From Acidobacteriota bacterium (GTDB taxonomy: Bacteria; Acidobacteriota; Blastocatellia; Pyrinomonadales; Pyrinomonadaceae), in the NCBI GenBank assembly GCA_003385635.1, contig QQUY01000001.1:2519001-2583000 (forward strand): a stretch of 64,000 nucleotides of DNA, read 5' to 3'. The notes below the pieces were generated by a model that saw only the letters and a program-made list of their open reading frames with translations, was not told the DNA's origin and made no database searches. How positions within the stretch are numbered: the stretch's first letter is position 1; the number at the start of each line of letters is the position of its first letter. The position numbers and the translations under genes are program-made. Positions 44,580-54,100 of the stretch are shown piece by piece.

Positions 44580-45071
44580 ATGTCGAATGATCTAAACGAC
44601 TTCTACCGATCGGTCGAGGAGCGCACTTCAAAACTAGAAAGCCTCCACGACAAGCGATTGAATTGCAAGAAAGGCTGTTCTTCGTGTTGTGTCGATGGAA
44701 TTTCTGTGTTCGAGATCGAAGCGAAGAACATACGAGAAAGGAATCCCGGACTTCTTAGCAGCGGTGAGCCGTTTGAGAAAGGAGCGTGCGCGTTTCTAGG
44801 AAAGCAGGGTGAGTGCAGGATCTACAATGATCGCCCATATGTGTGCCGCACACAGGGCCTTCCGCTAAGGTGGCTTGAAGTATATGGAGGGAAAAACGTC
44901 GAATATCGAGACATATGCCCTTTGAATGAGGAGGGTGAGCCCATCGAATCCCTTGAATCCGACGGTTGTCTGGCTATCGGAGAATTCGAAGGCCGGCTCG
45001 CGACATTGCAGGAACGGCAGGAGGGGAACCTAAGGCGTGTCCTTCTTCGAGACATGTTCTCGAAAAGCTGA
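44580..45071 (+). CDS. YkgJ-family cysteine cluster protein
   Basis: A 163-residue protein with a YkgJ (CxxxCxxCC) metal-binding cluster: CKKGCSSCC, then CAF, CRIYNDRPYVCRTQG and CPL. Family members are thought to chelate zinc or iron, and their role is unknown. The ATG at 44580 is chosen because earlier in-frame codons overlap the divergent glycosyltransferase gene. Only about 57 nt separate the two start codons. Confidence 0.8.
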   Translation: MSNDLNDFYRSVEERTSKLESLHDKRLNCKKGCSSCCVDGISVFEIEAKNIRERNPGLLSSGEPFEKGACAFLGKQGECRIYNDRPYVCRTQGLPLRWLEVYGGKNVEYRDICPLNEEGEPIESLESDGCLAIGEFEGRLATLQERQEGNLRRVLLRDMFSKS

Positions 45072-45138
45072 GAAATTATTGAAATAGCTGTTGTTACAAG
45101 CTTGGGACCTAGGATAGAATTCCGTAATTGATCACCTT

Positions 45139-46038
45139 ATGAGACCCGTTTCGTATACTCGAAACATTTTGATCGCATTCGTACTGTGTGCCATCGGCGT
45201 CGCATTTTCTCTTTCCGCAACCGCCGAATCGCAATATCAGACGAAGAACACCAATGATTTCCTGAAAATCGCCGAGAAGAAGATAGCTAAGCAGCACGGG
45301 AAGAGCCTGCTAGAAGCTTGTGATATTGGCGACGATCTCGCGGCGAAGACCGTTTTCAGGGAGTACGGCGCTGTGTTCGTAGCGGAAGGGGTCACAGTTC
45401 CTTCCGAGTGTATTTTCGCTAGTGAAGAAGAGGTAGCTAAGTTTTCGTGTTCGTTGAAGACAAGGACCGAAAGAGTCGGTGGGGTCACGATCACGCTCCA
45501 GACTCCGGCGATGGATGCGCTATTGAGAGCACGTGAAGAGGCGCGCAAGAAAGGGCTTTCGATCTCACCGCGAGGTTCTTCTACGGCAGCTGCCAGAAAT
45601 TTCGCCACGACGCTAAGGTTCTGGAACTCGCGATTTCATCCCGGCCTTACATATTGGACGCGGCGAGGAAAGATAACAGCAAAGGAAGCGGCCGACATCA
45701 AGAAAGCTCCTGTGCCTCAGCAAGTTACTCAGGTCCTCAAGTGGGAACAGGAGGGGATTTACTTCGCACGCGGATTTGGAAAGTCGATCCTCTATTCAGT
45801 TGCTGCTCCGGGCGCGTCACAGCACATTTCTATGCTTGCTCTGGATGTAAGCCAATTTGGAGACGCCCGCGTGCGAAAGATCCTCGCCGACCACGGATGG
45901 CACAGAACGGTGCTAAGCGATCTGCCTCATTTCACGTACCTGGGTGTGCCGGAAAGCAAACTGCCGGATCTGGGTCTTGAAAAGAAAATATCCGGCGGAC
46001 AGGAGTTTTGGGTCCCGGAGATCAGTACTGAGAAATGA
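45139..46038 (+). CDS. Exported M15-like (VanY/D,D-carboxypeptidase-like) protein
   Basis: A 299-residue protein with a signal peptide (about 8-29, ending LSATAES). The C-terminal half has the zinc pattern of M15 peptidases: His229 and Asp236 in SQHISMLALD, and His264 in DLPHFTYLG. M15 enzymes trim D-Ala-D-Ala or related peptidoglycan cross-links. The assignment rests on this pattern alone. The last residues (STEK) and the stop codon come from an AGTACTG/AGAAATG heptamer array, so the natural C-terminus appears repeat-replaced. Confidence 0.68.
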   Translation: MRPVSYTRNILIAFVLCAIGVAFSLSATAESQYQTKNTNDFLKIAEKKIAKQHGKSLLEACDIGDDLAAKTVFREYGAVFVAEGVTVPSECIFASEEEVAKFSCSLKTRTERVGGVTITLQTPAMDALLRAREEARKKGLSISPRGSSTAAARNFATTLRFWNSRFHPGLTYWTRRGKITAKEAADIKKAPVPQQVTQVLKWEQEGIYFARGFGKSILYSVAAPGASQHISMLALDVSQFGDARVRKILADHGWHRTVLSDLPHFTYLGVPESKLPDLGLEKKISGGQEFWVPEISTEK

Positions 46039-46474
46039 GTACTGAGAAATGAGTACTGAGTACTGAGAAATCGGAACCGGGAGCGCCAGCGACCGGCAAT
46101 GTCGAGGACTGAGAACTGAGGACTGAGAACTGAGAAATCGGAACCCGGAGCACCAGCGACGGGCATGATTGAGGACTGAAGAGAGTTGATAATTGAGAAT
46201 TGGAAATTGAGGCAAGCGACTTTGGGAGAGTCGAAATGAGTCGGTGAATTATTATCCGCAGACGCACCCTGAAGACTTTTAAACTCTGACTTCCGAGTTC
46301 CGAGTTCCGACTTCTGATTTCAGACTTCTGACTTCTGATTTCAGACTTCTGACTTCTGATTTCAGACTTCTGATTTCTGATTTCAGACTTCTGACTTCTG
46401 ACTTCTCAATTTTCAATTCTCAATTATCAATTTCCATCAGTACTCATTACTTTTAACTCATCACTTCTTAAGTC
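46024..46474. repeat. Large inverted heptamer complex upstream of the PD40 kinase gene
   Basis: The left side has heptamers agtactg and agaaatg (46024-46072), then aggactg and agaactg (46105-46139), with copies of the 24-nt family at about 46075-46098 and 46140-46165. The right side has ttctgac and ttccgag heptamers (about 46288-46405), then aattctc and ctcatta types to 46470, in one 7-nt phase. A 27-nt segment at 46185-46211 is the near-perfect reverse complement of 46405-46431 (25 of 27). No gene is present. Confidence 0.9.
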
Positions 46475-49429
46475 ATGCCTTTGAACACGGGAGATTCAAT
46501 TGGCAGATACACGATCCACTCGCAATTGGGGGTGGGCGGGATGGGCGAAGTCTATCTCGCTGAAGATCCTTCCCTAGAGCGGAAAGTGGCGGTGAAGTTC
46601 CTCGACAGTGCAATTGCCGAGGATCCGTCCGCGCTTGCACGCTTCACGAGGGAAGCAAGATCCGCATCCGCGCTTAACCATCCGAACATACTCACGATCT
46701 ACGAGATCACCGAATTCGAGGGCACACGGTACATCGTCAGCGAATTCGTTGAGGGCAAGACCCTAAAGGCAAGGCTCAGGGTCGGATCGCTTTCGATCAA
46801 AGATGCTCTTGATATCGCCGTACAGACCGCTTCGGCACTTTCAGCCGCTCACGAAGCGGGAATAGTCCACCGTGACATCAAACCAGCAAACATCATGATC
46901 CGCGACGACGGTATCGTGAAGGTCGTCGATTTCGGAGTGGCCAAGCTCGTCAAGACCGGTTTTGGCGATGACCCGGACAAAGAGGCTTCGACGATCTCGA
47001 ACCTTGGAACAGCGCCGGGAGTCCTGATCGGGACCCCGAAATATATGTCGCCTGAACAGGCTCGCGGAAACACTGTCGACCACAGGACAGATATTTTCAG
47101 CTTCGGACTGGTGCTGTTCGAGATGCTCGCCGGGCGGCCTGCTTTCGAAGGAGAAAGCAGGATGGACGTCGTAAGTTCCATTCTTAAAGACCCAGCACCG
47201 CCAATCTCCGACTTCAATACAAAACTTCCCAAAGAGCTGGAGCACATCGTCGAGAAGTGCTTGAGAAAGGATGCTGATCAAAGGTATCAGAACACCCGCG
47301 ACCTTCTGATCGACCTGACCGATGTCAAAGATGACTACGGTTTTGAGCAGAAACGGCGCAGGGGAGAAGAAACGGTTACTGAGGTGCTGCACGTCACCGA
47401 TACCGATACCGACAGGACCTCGCAGACCGGAAGTATCACGGAAGTTTTGGTCAGAAAGCGCCGGTTCACACTGTTGCACTTTTTGGGGTTCTTTGCCGTG
47501 ATCCTTGTCCTTGGTGGAGCTTATTTGTGGTACGACTCATTGAGCCACGACTCTTCGGTCTTTTCTGAGAACACGAAGACGAGCGAGATCGCGACGTGGA
47601 GCAGCGCTCCGGGAGAGTTGTTCAGCAAAGCAAAATTCTCACCTGACGGAAGACTGATCGCGTTCTCATCGACGCGCTCCGGGTCAAAGGACATTTGGGT
47701 TACACAGACAAATTCAACCGAAGCTATACAGATCACGGATGACGGTTTTGCTAACACGAATCCGGTCTGGTCTCCTGACGGCTCAGAAATAGCATACTTC
47801 TCTGACAAGAGTTCGTCTGGTGACGGATCCGAACGAAAAAGCGGCATCTGGAAGATATCCGCACTTGGAGGCAAGCCTGTATTTGTTGGTGCGGTGGAAG
47901 ACGGAAGCAGCAGTCTAAGGCGCTGGACATCTTCCGGCAAGATCGTATTCCAATCCGGCGGCGAGCTTTACGCCATGGATGCGTCGCGGGGCGGTGCCGA
48001 AAAGATCACCGACCTCGAATCCAATGAAGGGCGCGTGGTTTGGGCGGATGTAGATAACGAAGGAACTAACGTCGTCTTCGTGGTGAAAGAAGACGAGAGA
48101 TCGTGGCGCTTCTATCGAACGCAAATCGGTTCCGCGGATCGCGATGACTTCCTGAGAATTGAGTCCGAAGTGTCCGATGTCGTCTGGCTTCCTGGATCGG
48201 ACACGTTCTTCTACAGCGCCGCAGTGAATGGAATTGAACAGATCTGGGGTCTCGCCCCCGGTGCTTCGGAACCGGCACAGATAACCAGAAATCCGACAAG
48301 CACAGTCGTCGTCGATGCGTCGCAAGACGGTAATGAGCTAATTTTCAGTTCCGTCAAGGAAGAATCCGACATTTGGAGGATCAAAACCGGCGGTTCCGGA
48401 GAAGCACCGCTCGCGCGGGGGATAGATTCAGAACTCTGGCCAGCGATAAGTCCGAAAGGGGATAGATTCGCTTACCAGTCTGTCCGCGACCTGGACCGCG
48501 GGAACAAGTTACTTGCGACCTCACTGATGATCCAGCCGATGGACGGATCCCAGGGAAGGACGGAAGGCTTGGCGGTCACCAAAGACGGGGCGATCGCACA
48601 ATGGTCTCCGGACGGCAACAAGCTCGCTTTTATGAGAACGGGCGAAAACGGGGTCTCCATCTGGACCGTGAATGCGACCGGTGGCGAGGAATCGGAAATC
48701 GCAACGAACGTATGGCCCGTTGGCTACTCGGTTTCTCCGTACAATCGTCTGAACACAAGGGAATTCACCTGGCTGCCAGACGGCTCCGGCATAGTCTACT
48801 CGGCCAAAGTTGACACACAAAAAGCCTCACTGCGGATCGCATTTCTCGACAAGTCCATACAAGATAAGGTGATCGAGGATTCGTCTGACGACAACACCCA
48901 ATTCTGTCCTTTGATCTCACCCGACGGAGAGAATATCGCCTTTTCGGCCAGTAAAACAGTAGATGGTAAGTCCGTAAGAAGCATCTGGAAATTCGGCATC
49001 GAATCAGGAACTTCAGAAGAGGTTTACAGCACGGAAAGGAATATCAGACTGCTGGGGTGGGATCGCGATGGCGGGCTACTTGTCGCTGAAGCTCCGAAGT
49101 TCTCCAGCCTTCCACCGGAGACGATAATTCGGAGGGTCAGCGCGGAGGGCGGCGAGGCCAGAGAAGTAAATCGTTTGCAAAGTGCGTACTATTACAATAT
49201 CTTCCTTTCACCCGACTTTGATCAATTTGCATTTGCCGCCCGAAGAGACAATCGGGACGATGTGTGGACCGTGCCTGTCGCTGGTGGCGAACCTAAGAAG
49301 ATCACAGACAACAACGACACGGAGACGTATTTCTCGTCTCTCGCGTGGACGCCGGACAGCGGCGCAATTCTGTTTGGAAAACAAACGCGGTTCAGTTTGC
49401 TCTCCAAACTTACTGACCTTAAGAAGTAA
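46475..49429 (+). CDS. Transmembrane Ser/Thr protein kinase with PD40/TolB-like beta-propeller
   Basis: A 984-residue Hanks-type kinase. The P-loop GVGGMGEVYLA lies at 19-29, with catalytic Lys41, HRD at 132-134, Asn139, DFG at 152-154 and GTPKYMSPEQ at 186-195. A TM helix is at about 331-353. The extracytoplasmic part from 360 holds many PD40/WD40-like blades (SPDGRLIAFSSTRSGSKDIWV, SPDGSEIAYFSDK). It probably senses an envelope ligand and signals to cytoplasmic targets. No Shine-Dalgarno sequence precedes the ATG, and the leader is a heptamer array. A small exported protein gene follows 10 nt later. Confidence 0.93.
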   Translation: MPLNTGDSIGRYTIHSQLGVGGMGEVYLAEDPSLERKVAVKFLDSAIAEDPSALARFTREARSASALNHPNILTIYEITEFEGTRYIVSEFVEGKTLKARLRVGSLSIKDALDIAVQTASALSAAHEAGIVHRDIKPANIMIRDDGIVKVVDFGVAKLVKTGFGDDPDKEASTISNLGTAPGVLIGTPKYMSPEQARGNTVDHRTDIFSFGLVLFEMLAGRPAFEGESRMDVVSSILKDPAPPISDFNTKLPKELEHIVEKCLRKDADQRYQNTRDLLIDLTDVKDDYGFEQKRRRGEETVTEVLHVTDTDTDRTSQTGSITEVLVRKRRFTLLHFLGFFAVILVLGGAYLWYDSLSHDSSVFSENTKTSEIATWSSAPGELFSKAKFSPDGRLIAFSSTRSGSKDIWVTQTNSTEAIQITDDGFANTNPVWSPDGSEIAYFSDKSSSGDGSERKSGIWKISALGGKPVFVGAVEDGSSSLRRWTSSGKIVFQSGGELYAMDASRGGAEKITDLESNEGRVVWADVDNEGTNVVFVVKEDERSWRFYRTQIGSADRDDFLRIESEVSDVVWLPGSDTFFYSAAVNGIEQIWGLAPGASEPAQITRNPTSTVVVDASQDGNELIFSSVKEESDIWRIKTGGSGEAPLARGIDSELWPAISPKGDRFAYQSVRDLDRGNKLLATSLMIQPMDGSQGRTEGLAVTKDGAIAQWSPDGNKLAFMRTGENGVSIWTVNATGGEESEIATNVWPVGYSVSPYNRLNTREFTWLPDGSGIVYSAKVDTQKASLRIAFLDKSIQDKVIEDSSDDNTQFCPLISPDGENIAFSASKTVDGKSVRSIWKFGIESGTSEEVYSTERNIRLLGWDRDGGLLVAEAPKFSSLPPETIIRRVSAEGGEAREVNRLQSAYYYNIFLSPDFDQFAFAARRDNRDDVWTVPVAGGEPKKITDNNDTETYFSSLAWTPDSGAILFGKQTRFSLLSKLTDLKK

Positions 49430-49439
49430 GGAGGAACAG

Positions 49440-49937
49440 ATGAACAAACCTGAACGCCACTTTCCCGTATTAAAACTACTTTTTGTACTGCTGGTGTTCG
49501 CGGCCGCCGGCGCATTTGTCCCTGCATACGGCCAATCCTGCAGCTCGATAACGGACGAACAGATAATTGATGGCGTTTATTCGGAGTTTGAGAAAAACAA
49601 CGACCTTTCGTCGCAAATCTCGCGCCTGAACTTCACGATAGTGAAGGAGCCAACGTCCGGCCAGGTACAGGCGTGGAAGATCCAGGGATGGGTCAACGAT
49701 CAGAATGAGATTGACGATGTTATGGACATCATTCGCGATGTGTATGACAGTGTGAACGGCAAAAACTGTTTTCCCAACCTCAAGTTCAATCAAAACCAGC
49801 TTTACACCGCCTCTGAGGTGCCTTCCGGATTCAAGGCCGAAGGCGGTTGTACCGGTGACACCAAACCCTGCGGCGACATATGCATTCCCGTCGGCGAGAC
49901 CTGCAGCATCACCGGGCGAACCAAGCAGTCGAACTGA
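49440..49937 (+). CDS. Small exported BON-like protein co-transcribed with the kinase
   Basis: A 165-residue protein. The ATG at 49440 is fixed by AGGAGG at 49429-49434, and the open frame extends upstream inside the kinase gene. Residues 1-32 form a signal peptide (LLFVLLVFAAAGAFVPAYGQ). Residues about 35-115 look like a BON/OsmY fold (DEQIIDGVYSEFEKN ... VQAWKIQGWVNDQNEIDDVMDIIRDV). The C-terminal tail is Cys-rich (GGCTGDTKPCGDICIPVGETC). Coupling to the kinase gene suggests a ligand, regulator or accessory of the propeller, which is inference. Confidence 0.72.
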   Translation: MNKPERHFPVLKLLFVLLVFAAAGAFVPAYGQSCSSITDEQIIDGVYSEFEKNNDLSSQISRLNFTIVKEPTSGQVQAWKIQGWVNDQNEIDDVMDIIRDVYDSVNGKNCFPNLKFNQNQLYTASEVPSGFKAEGGCTGDTKPCGDICIPVGETCSITGRTKQSN

Positions 49938-49987
<50 letters not shown>

Positions 49988-50092
49988 AGATACCAGAGTT
50001 TCGAAACTTGAAATTTGGATCTGAAATTTGAAATTCGTGCGCAGCACGACGCTGAAATCGCGCAGCCTTACCCCCTCTCTTCGTAAACTTGC

Positions 50093-50243
50093 CTATCAGT
50101 TGCCCCTCGCCTTAGCGGGGGGTTATCTGGTAGCAAAACCCGGAGTAGGGGGCTTTAGCCCCCTACTCACATGCCGGCTAAAGCCGGCCGACGATCACGG
50201 AATTCACCATTCATCCCCCCGTTGAAACGGGGGCAACTGATAG
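50093..50243. mobile_element. 151-nt multi-hairpin element with 13-nt terminal inverted repeats
   Basis: The ends are ctatcagttgccc and gggcaactgatag, a perfect inverted pair. Between them stand four hairpins: cccctcgccttagcgggg, gtagggggctttagccccc with its mate, gccggctaaagccggc, and cccccgttgaaacggggg. It has no coding capacity. The architecture is that of a non-autonomous palindromic (REP/BIME- or MITE-like) element. No flanking target duplication was noticed. Confidence 0.78.
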
Positions 50244-50262
50244 CTGATCAGTGCCTTCTCGC

Positions 50263-51123
50263 TCACTTCTCTTTCAAAAACGGAAGCGGATCCACCGTGC
50301 AGTAGTCCGGTGAGCTTTCGACCAGCTGTTTAATTATCGGTATGTGTCCCTGGCCATAGATCACGAAGATGCGGTCGCCCTTTTCCGATATCCTCGTCAG
50401 ATTCGCAAAGATCCGCAGATTTCGCTGATACCAGACCGTGACGTAATCGGCTCCCGCATAGTTCTCATCTTTCACCATCGGTAGGAAGTAGCCTACGTAT
50501 GGGGTGTGAGCCAGCTTCAGCATCTCGGGTCGGTTCATCTGGTAGAGCATATATGAGATGGTGCCCTCTGAAAGCCACTTGCCCATCTGTTCCATCGCCT
50601 GGCCGCCGAACTTGTCCATCTCGCCCATTTTCTTCTGGAATTCAGGATTCGCAGCGATCACGGGCCCAAGCTCCTTGTCATCCAGCATCATCCGCACGTC
50701 GACCGGATAGATCTTCTGGTGGCCCATTTTCTTCGCAAGCCGAAAACCTACTTGTTCACTCTCGCTTTTCCGGAGTTCGATTTCACCCGCTATGTACTTT
50801 TGCCAACGCTCTAAAGTGGGTTCGTGTCCCCAGGGAGCCTCCACCGCAACTTTTGTGGCTTTGAAATCCGCCAGACGTTCGACAAGATCTGAGATCTCTT
50901 TCTGTCGTTTCTCAGCGAGGACGTCATCGGCTTTCAGATTGAACCTGTCCAATCCCGGATTCGACATGTGGTAACTGCCGACCAGAAGCACGGCGACCCG
51001 TTCGTCGTCCTCCAGGCAAATGTCGGGCGGAACATTCAGATCGAGCTGGGCGAATCCGGTCCCGGCCAAAAGAAACAAAGAAGCAAGACTTACTGACAAG
51101 ACTTTCTCTAATGACTTTTTCAT
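50263..51123 (-). CDS. Exported DUF5694/TraB-like protein
   Basis: A 286-residue protein. The ATG at 51123 has GGAG upstream and opens a signal peptide (about 5-25, ASLFLLAGTGFAQ), while the open frame to 51270 has no signal. The core VLLVGSYHMSNPGLDRFNLKADDVLAEKRQKEI ... KVAVEAPWG resembles the DUF5694 family, a relative of the TraB/GumN fold with a conserved His and Glu. A late FVIYGQGHIPIIKQLV motif fits. Function is unknown. It starts 50 nt after the PD40-amidohydrolase gene and is likely in its operon. Confidence 0.75.
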   Translation of the reverse strand: MKKSLEKVLSVSLASLFLLAGTGFAQLDLNVPPDICLEDDERVAVLLVGSYHMSNPGLDRFNLKADDVLAEKRQKEISDLVERLADFKATKVAVEAPWGHEPTLERWQKYIAGEIELRKSESEQVGFRLAKKMGHQKIYPVDVRMMLDDKELGPVIAANPEFQKKMGEMDKFGGQAMEQMGKWLSEGTISYMLYQMNRPEMLKLAHTPYVGYFLPMVKDENYAGADYVTVWYQRNLRIFANLTRISEKGDRIFVIYGQGHIPIIKQLVESSPDYCTVDPLPFLKEK

Positions 51124-51172
51124 AACAGAACTCCGCGGACCGAAAATCGACCCCTTTGCTCTTTCTAATAAC

Positions 51173-54100
51173 TCACTGGGCCACTTCCCGGTCCTCGATG
51201 AAGTAGATCTTCTCCGCTTTTTTAGGTTCGGGATAGACCCTCGACGCGTCGCCGCCGCTGTAGACCACACCGTTCTTCAATACGTATTCGATCGACCTTG
51301 AATTCCGTATGTTCTCCGCCGGATTCTTGGTCATGACCACAAGATCCGCATATTTTCCGGGTTCGACTGAACCCAGAATGTGATCGAGGCCGTGATGTTT
51401 GAATCCATTGATCGTCGCGATCTCTATCGCCTCAAGCGGTGTAAAGCCGCCCATCGTGAACAGCTCCATCTCCCAGTGCGCGCCAAGGCCCATCATCTGG
51501 CCGTGCGCGCCCATCTGCAGGAGCACGCCCTCGTCATAGAGCTTCTTCATAGCCTTCGCCATTCTTGCCCAGTAGTAATCGTCTTCCCAGAGCTTTTCGG
51601 ACCTGCGGAACCTGAGCAGGTAATCCTTTCTGAAAAAGTTAAGAAGCTTTTCGTCTTCCCAGTACCTTTCCGTGAAATCGAAATACCCTTGTCCCGAAGG
51701 CCCGTTGTAGACGACGACCAGCGTCGGCGTCATCCCGATCTCGGAAGCCTTGAACAGCCTCACAACGTCTTCGTAAAATGGCTCGAGCCCCATCGAGTGT
51801 TCGATCCCCGTAAAGCCGTCGATGATCTGCGTCTGGTTCATCTGTGGGTTTCCGAACGACTCTGTGATTATGTTCACGCCCAGCTGTCTTGCCGCCTGGG
51901 CCAGATATTTTCGCGAATCCCTTTCGTGATTGGAATAATCCTTGACCACGGTCGCGCCGTGGTCCTTGTTGAACTTGACGTGTTCGAGCGCGTCCTCAAG
52001 CGAATCGATCTGGCGATGCATCTTCGTCCTGTACTTCGTAACGAACATCGGATCGCCAACGGAGAAGATCCTCGGCCCTTCGATCTTCCCGGCACGCAGC
52101 ATATCGGAAACCCAGAAGTCCTTCTGCGTCGTTCCGTAGACGTCATACATCGTCGTGACGCCGTAGGCGAGATTCGCCTTCAGGCCGTAAAGATTCTGCT
52201 CGATGACGTTCAATGCCGAGATAGGGCTGCCGTAATGGCCGTGGGCATCAAACATTCCCGGCATCACGGTCCGGCCCTTCAGATCGAAGACCTTTGCATT
52301 CGAAGGGATCTGTATATTCCTTCCGACGGCCTTGATCTTGTCGTTCTCGACCAGGATCGTGGCGCTTTCGAGGACCTCCCTTCCGGCATTCATAGTTATA
52401 ACGCGGACGTTCTTGAGCGCGATGGTCGTCGCAGGAGTTGCGACTTCGAAAGGCATGCTCAGCGATGTTTTTGCCAATTGCGCGTTGCCTGCCAGCACAT
52501 CACTTAACTTCTTCTCAAAAAAGAATGCGCCACGCGTCCATTCGAGCGTCGAGCCGTCTGCAGACCATTCGGTAAAATCGCCGTCCTGATCCTTATCAAC
52601 GCGCTTTGTGAAGCCCTTTCCGTCCGCCGCGCTGATCTCCGCCGGCTTGCCAAGATACTCGTAGGGCGAAACATACGTGCGGTGATATTCACGGAATGCG
52701 ATCCATCTGTGATCGGGGGAGATCACGGCTCGTGTCGCATTCGGAAAGACAAACAGCGTCTTCCCGTCCAGGCCTTCGGTGTTCACTCGACGGATCTCCA
52801 GCTTGTCGTCCTCATATACGGAGTAGAAGACGTGGCTGCCGCCAGGACTGAACTTCACCGAAGGCGGCCGCTTCGCGTATCGGTTTCCGCTCCAGGCGAC
52901 ATCGGCAAGCTTCCTTGTACTTCCATCCTGAGCGAGGAGTATCAGTTCGAAATCGGTCTGGTCCTCAAGCTTCTCGCCGCGCATCATCGATCCGGCGCCG
53001 CGCAGAAAGGCCATCTGTCTTCCGTCTTCCGATACCGCTATCGATCCGTATTGGGTTGGTGAAGACACGAGTGTCGCGACATTACCGCCGTCAGCGTCCA
53101 TCCGCGCGATCGATCCTCTCGACCGGTCGTCCCAATTTGCGAAGTAGATCTTCCCTGTCCCGGCATGATAGACCGGGTTGGTTTCGTGGGAACCCGATCT
53201 TGTCAGGTTCGTAGTCTCATTCCCGGTACGCAGATAAATATCGCCAAGCGCTTCGTACAAGACCGAGTTCCCAACGCGCTGTCCCCATCTGTGGCTGCGT
53301 GTCATCGTCTCGCCTTCGGGTATCGAGACCTTGAATCTGATCGTCTTGTCGATTTCCCTTTCCACAGGCGCGGTGAACGGAATATCTCTGTCGGCTTTTG
53401 TTCTTACATCGATGGCGTGGATCTTGCCGCCGTAGCTCAAAACTACCTCGTTTCCGGACGGGTGCCAGGCGATGTTCGGATAGACTCCGTAAAAGCCCCT
53501 CGATTCGAATCTTCCATAATCGAGGGCCTCGGTAAGCACCTTCTCTTTCTTCGTAGCCAGTTCGTGTAGAACGAGAACCGTTTTTGTGTCGTCCCGATGA
53601 ACGTAAGCAAGATGCTTTCCGTCCGGCGACAAGCGAATGCTTCCGGCTCCGCCCGGCCTCTCAATATAGACCTTCACCTCACCGGTGTTCCGGTCGTATG
53701 TCTTGACCCTTGGTCCGCTTGAAGGAAGGCTTTCGTCGTGATGGACGTAATAAATGAGCCCGTTCGAAGGATGTTCGTTGAAATGGTTCACAGGTGTTCT
53801 TCCGCCTGCCGGCAGCATTTCCTTCCTGGTTCCAAAGAAATTGAACTGGTACGCGGGAAACCTGACCTGCATGTTCAGGCTAGTTCCGTAGATGTGCCTG
53901 CCATCGGGCGACCACGTGCCCTGAAAAACGGGGCGCTTCATTTTTGAAACGTTCACGTTTCCGCCGCCCGCAGCATTCATGGTCCAGAGATCGTTGCTTA
54001 CCTCATCGTCAGAGGTGTAAAGGATCTTCCCTCCGTCCGGTGAAAAGCGCGGGAACATGTTCCACGACCTGCCGCTCGTGAGCCTCTTCGCGGCACCGCC

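Noticed and set aside
49182..49439. Upstream extension of the BON-like protein overlapping the kinase gene
   Set aside because: The extension is out of frame with the kinase and lacks a start site. AGGAGG plus the signal peptide set the start at 49440.
50093..50243. Retron-type non-coding RNA or riboswitch
   Set aside because: No reverse transcriptase is nearby. Terminal inverted repeats and stacked short stems fit a repeat element better.
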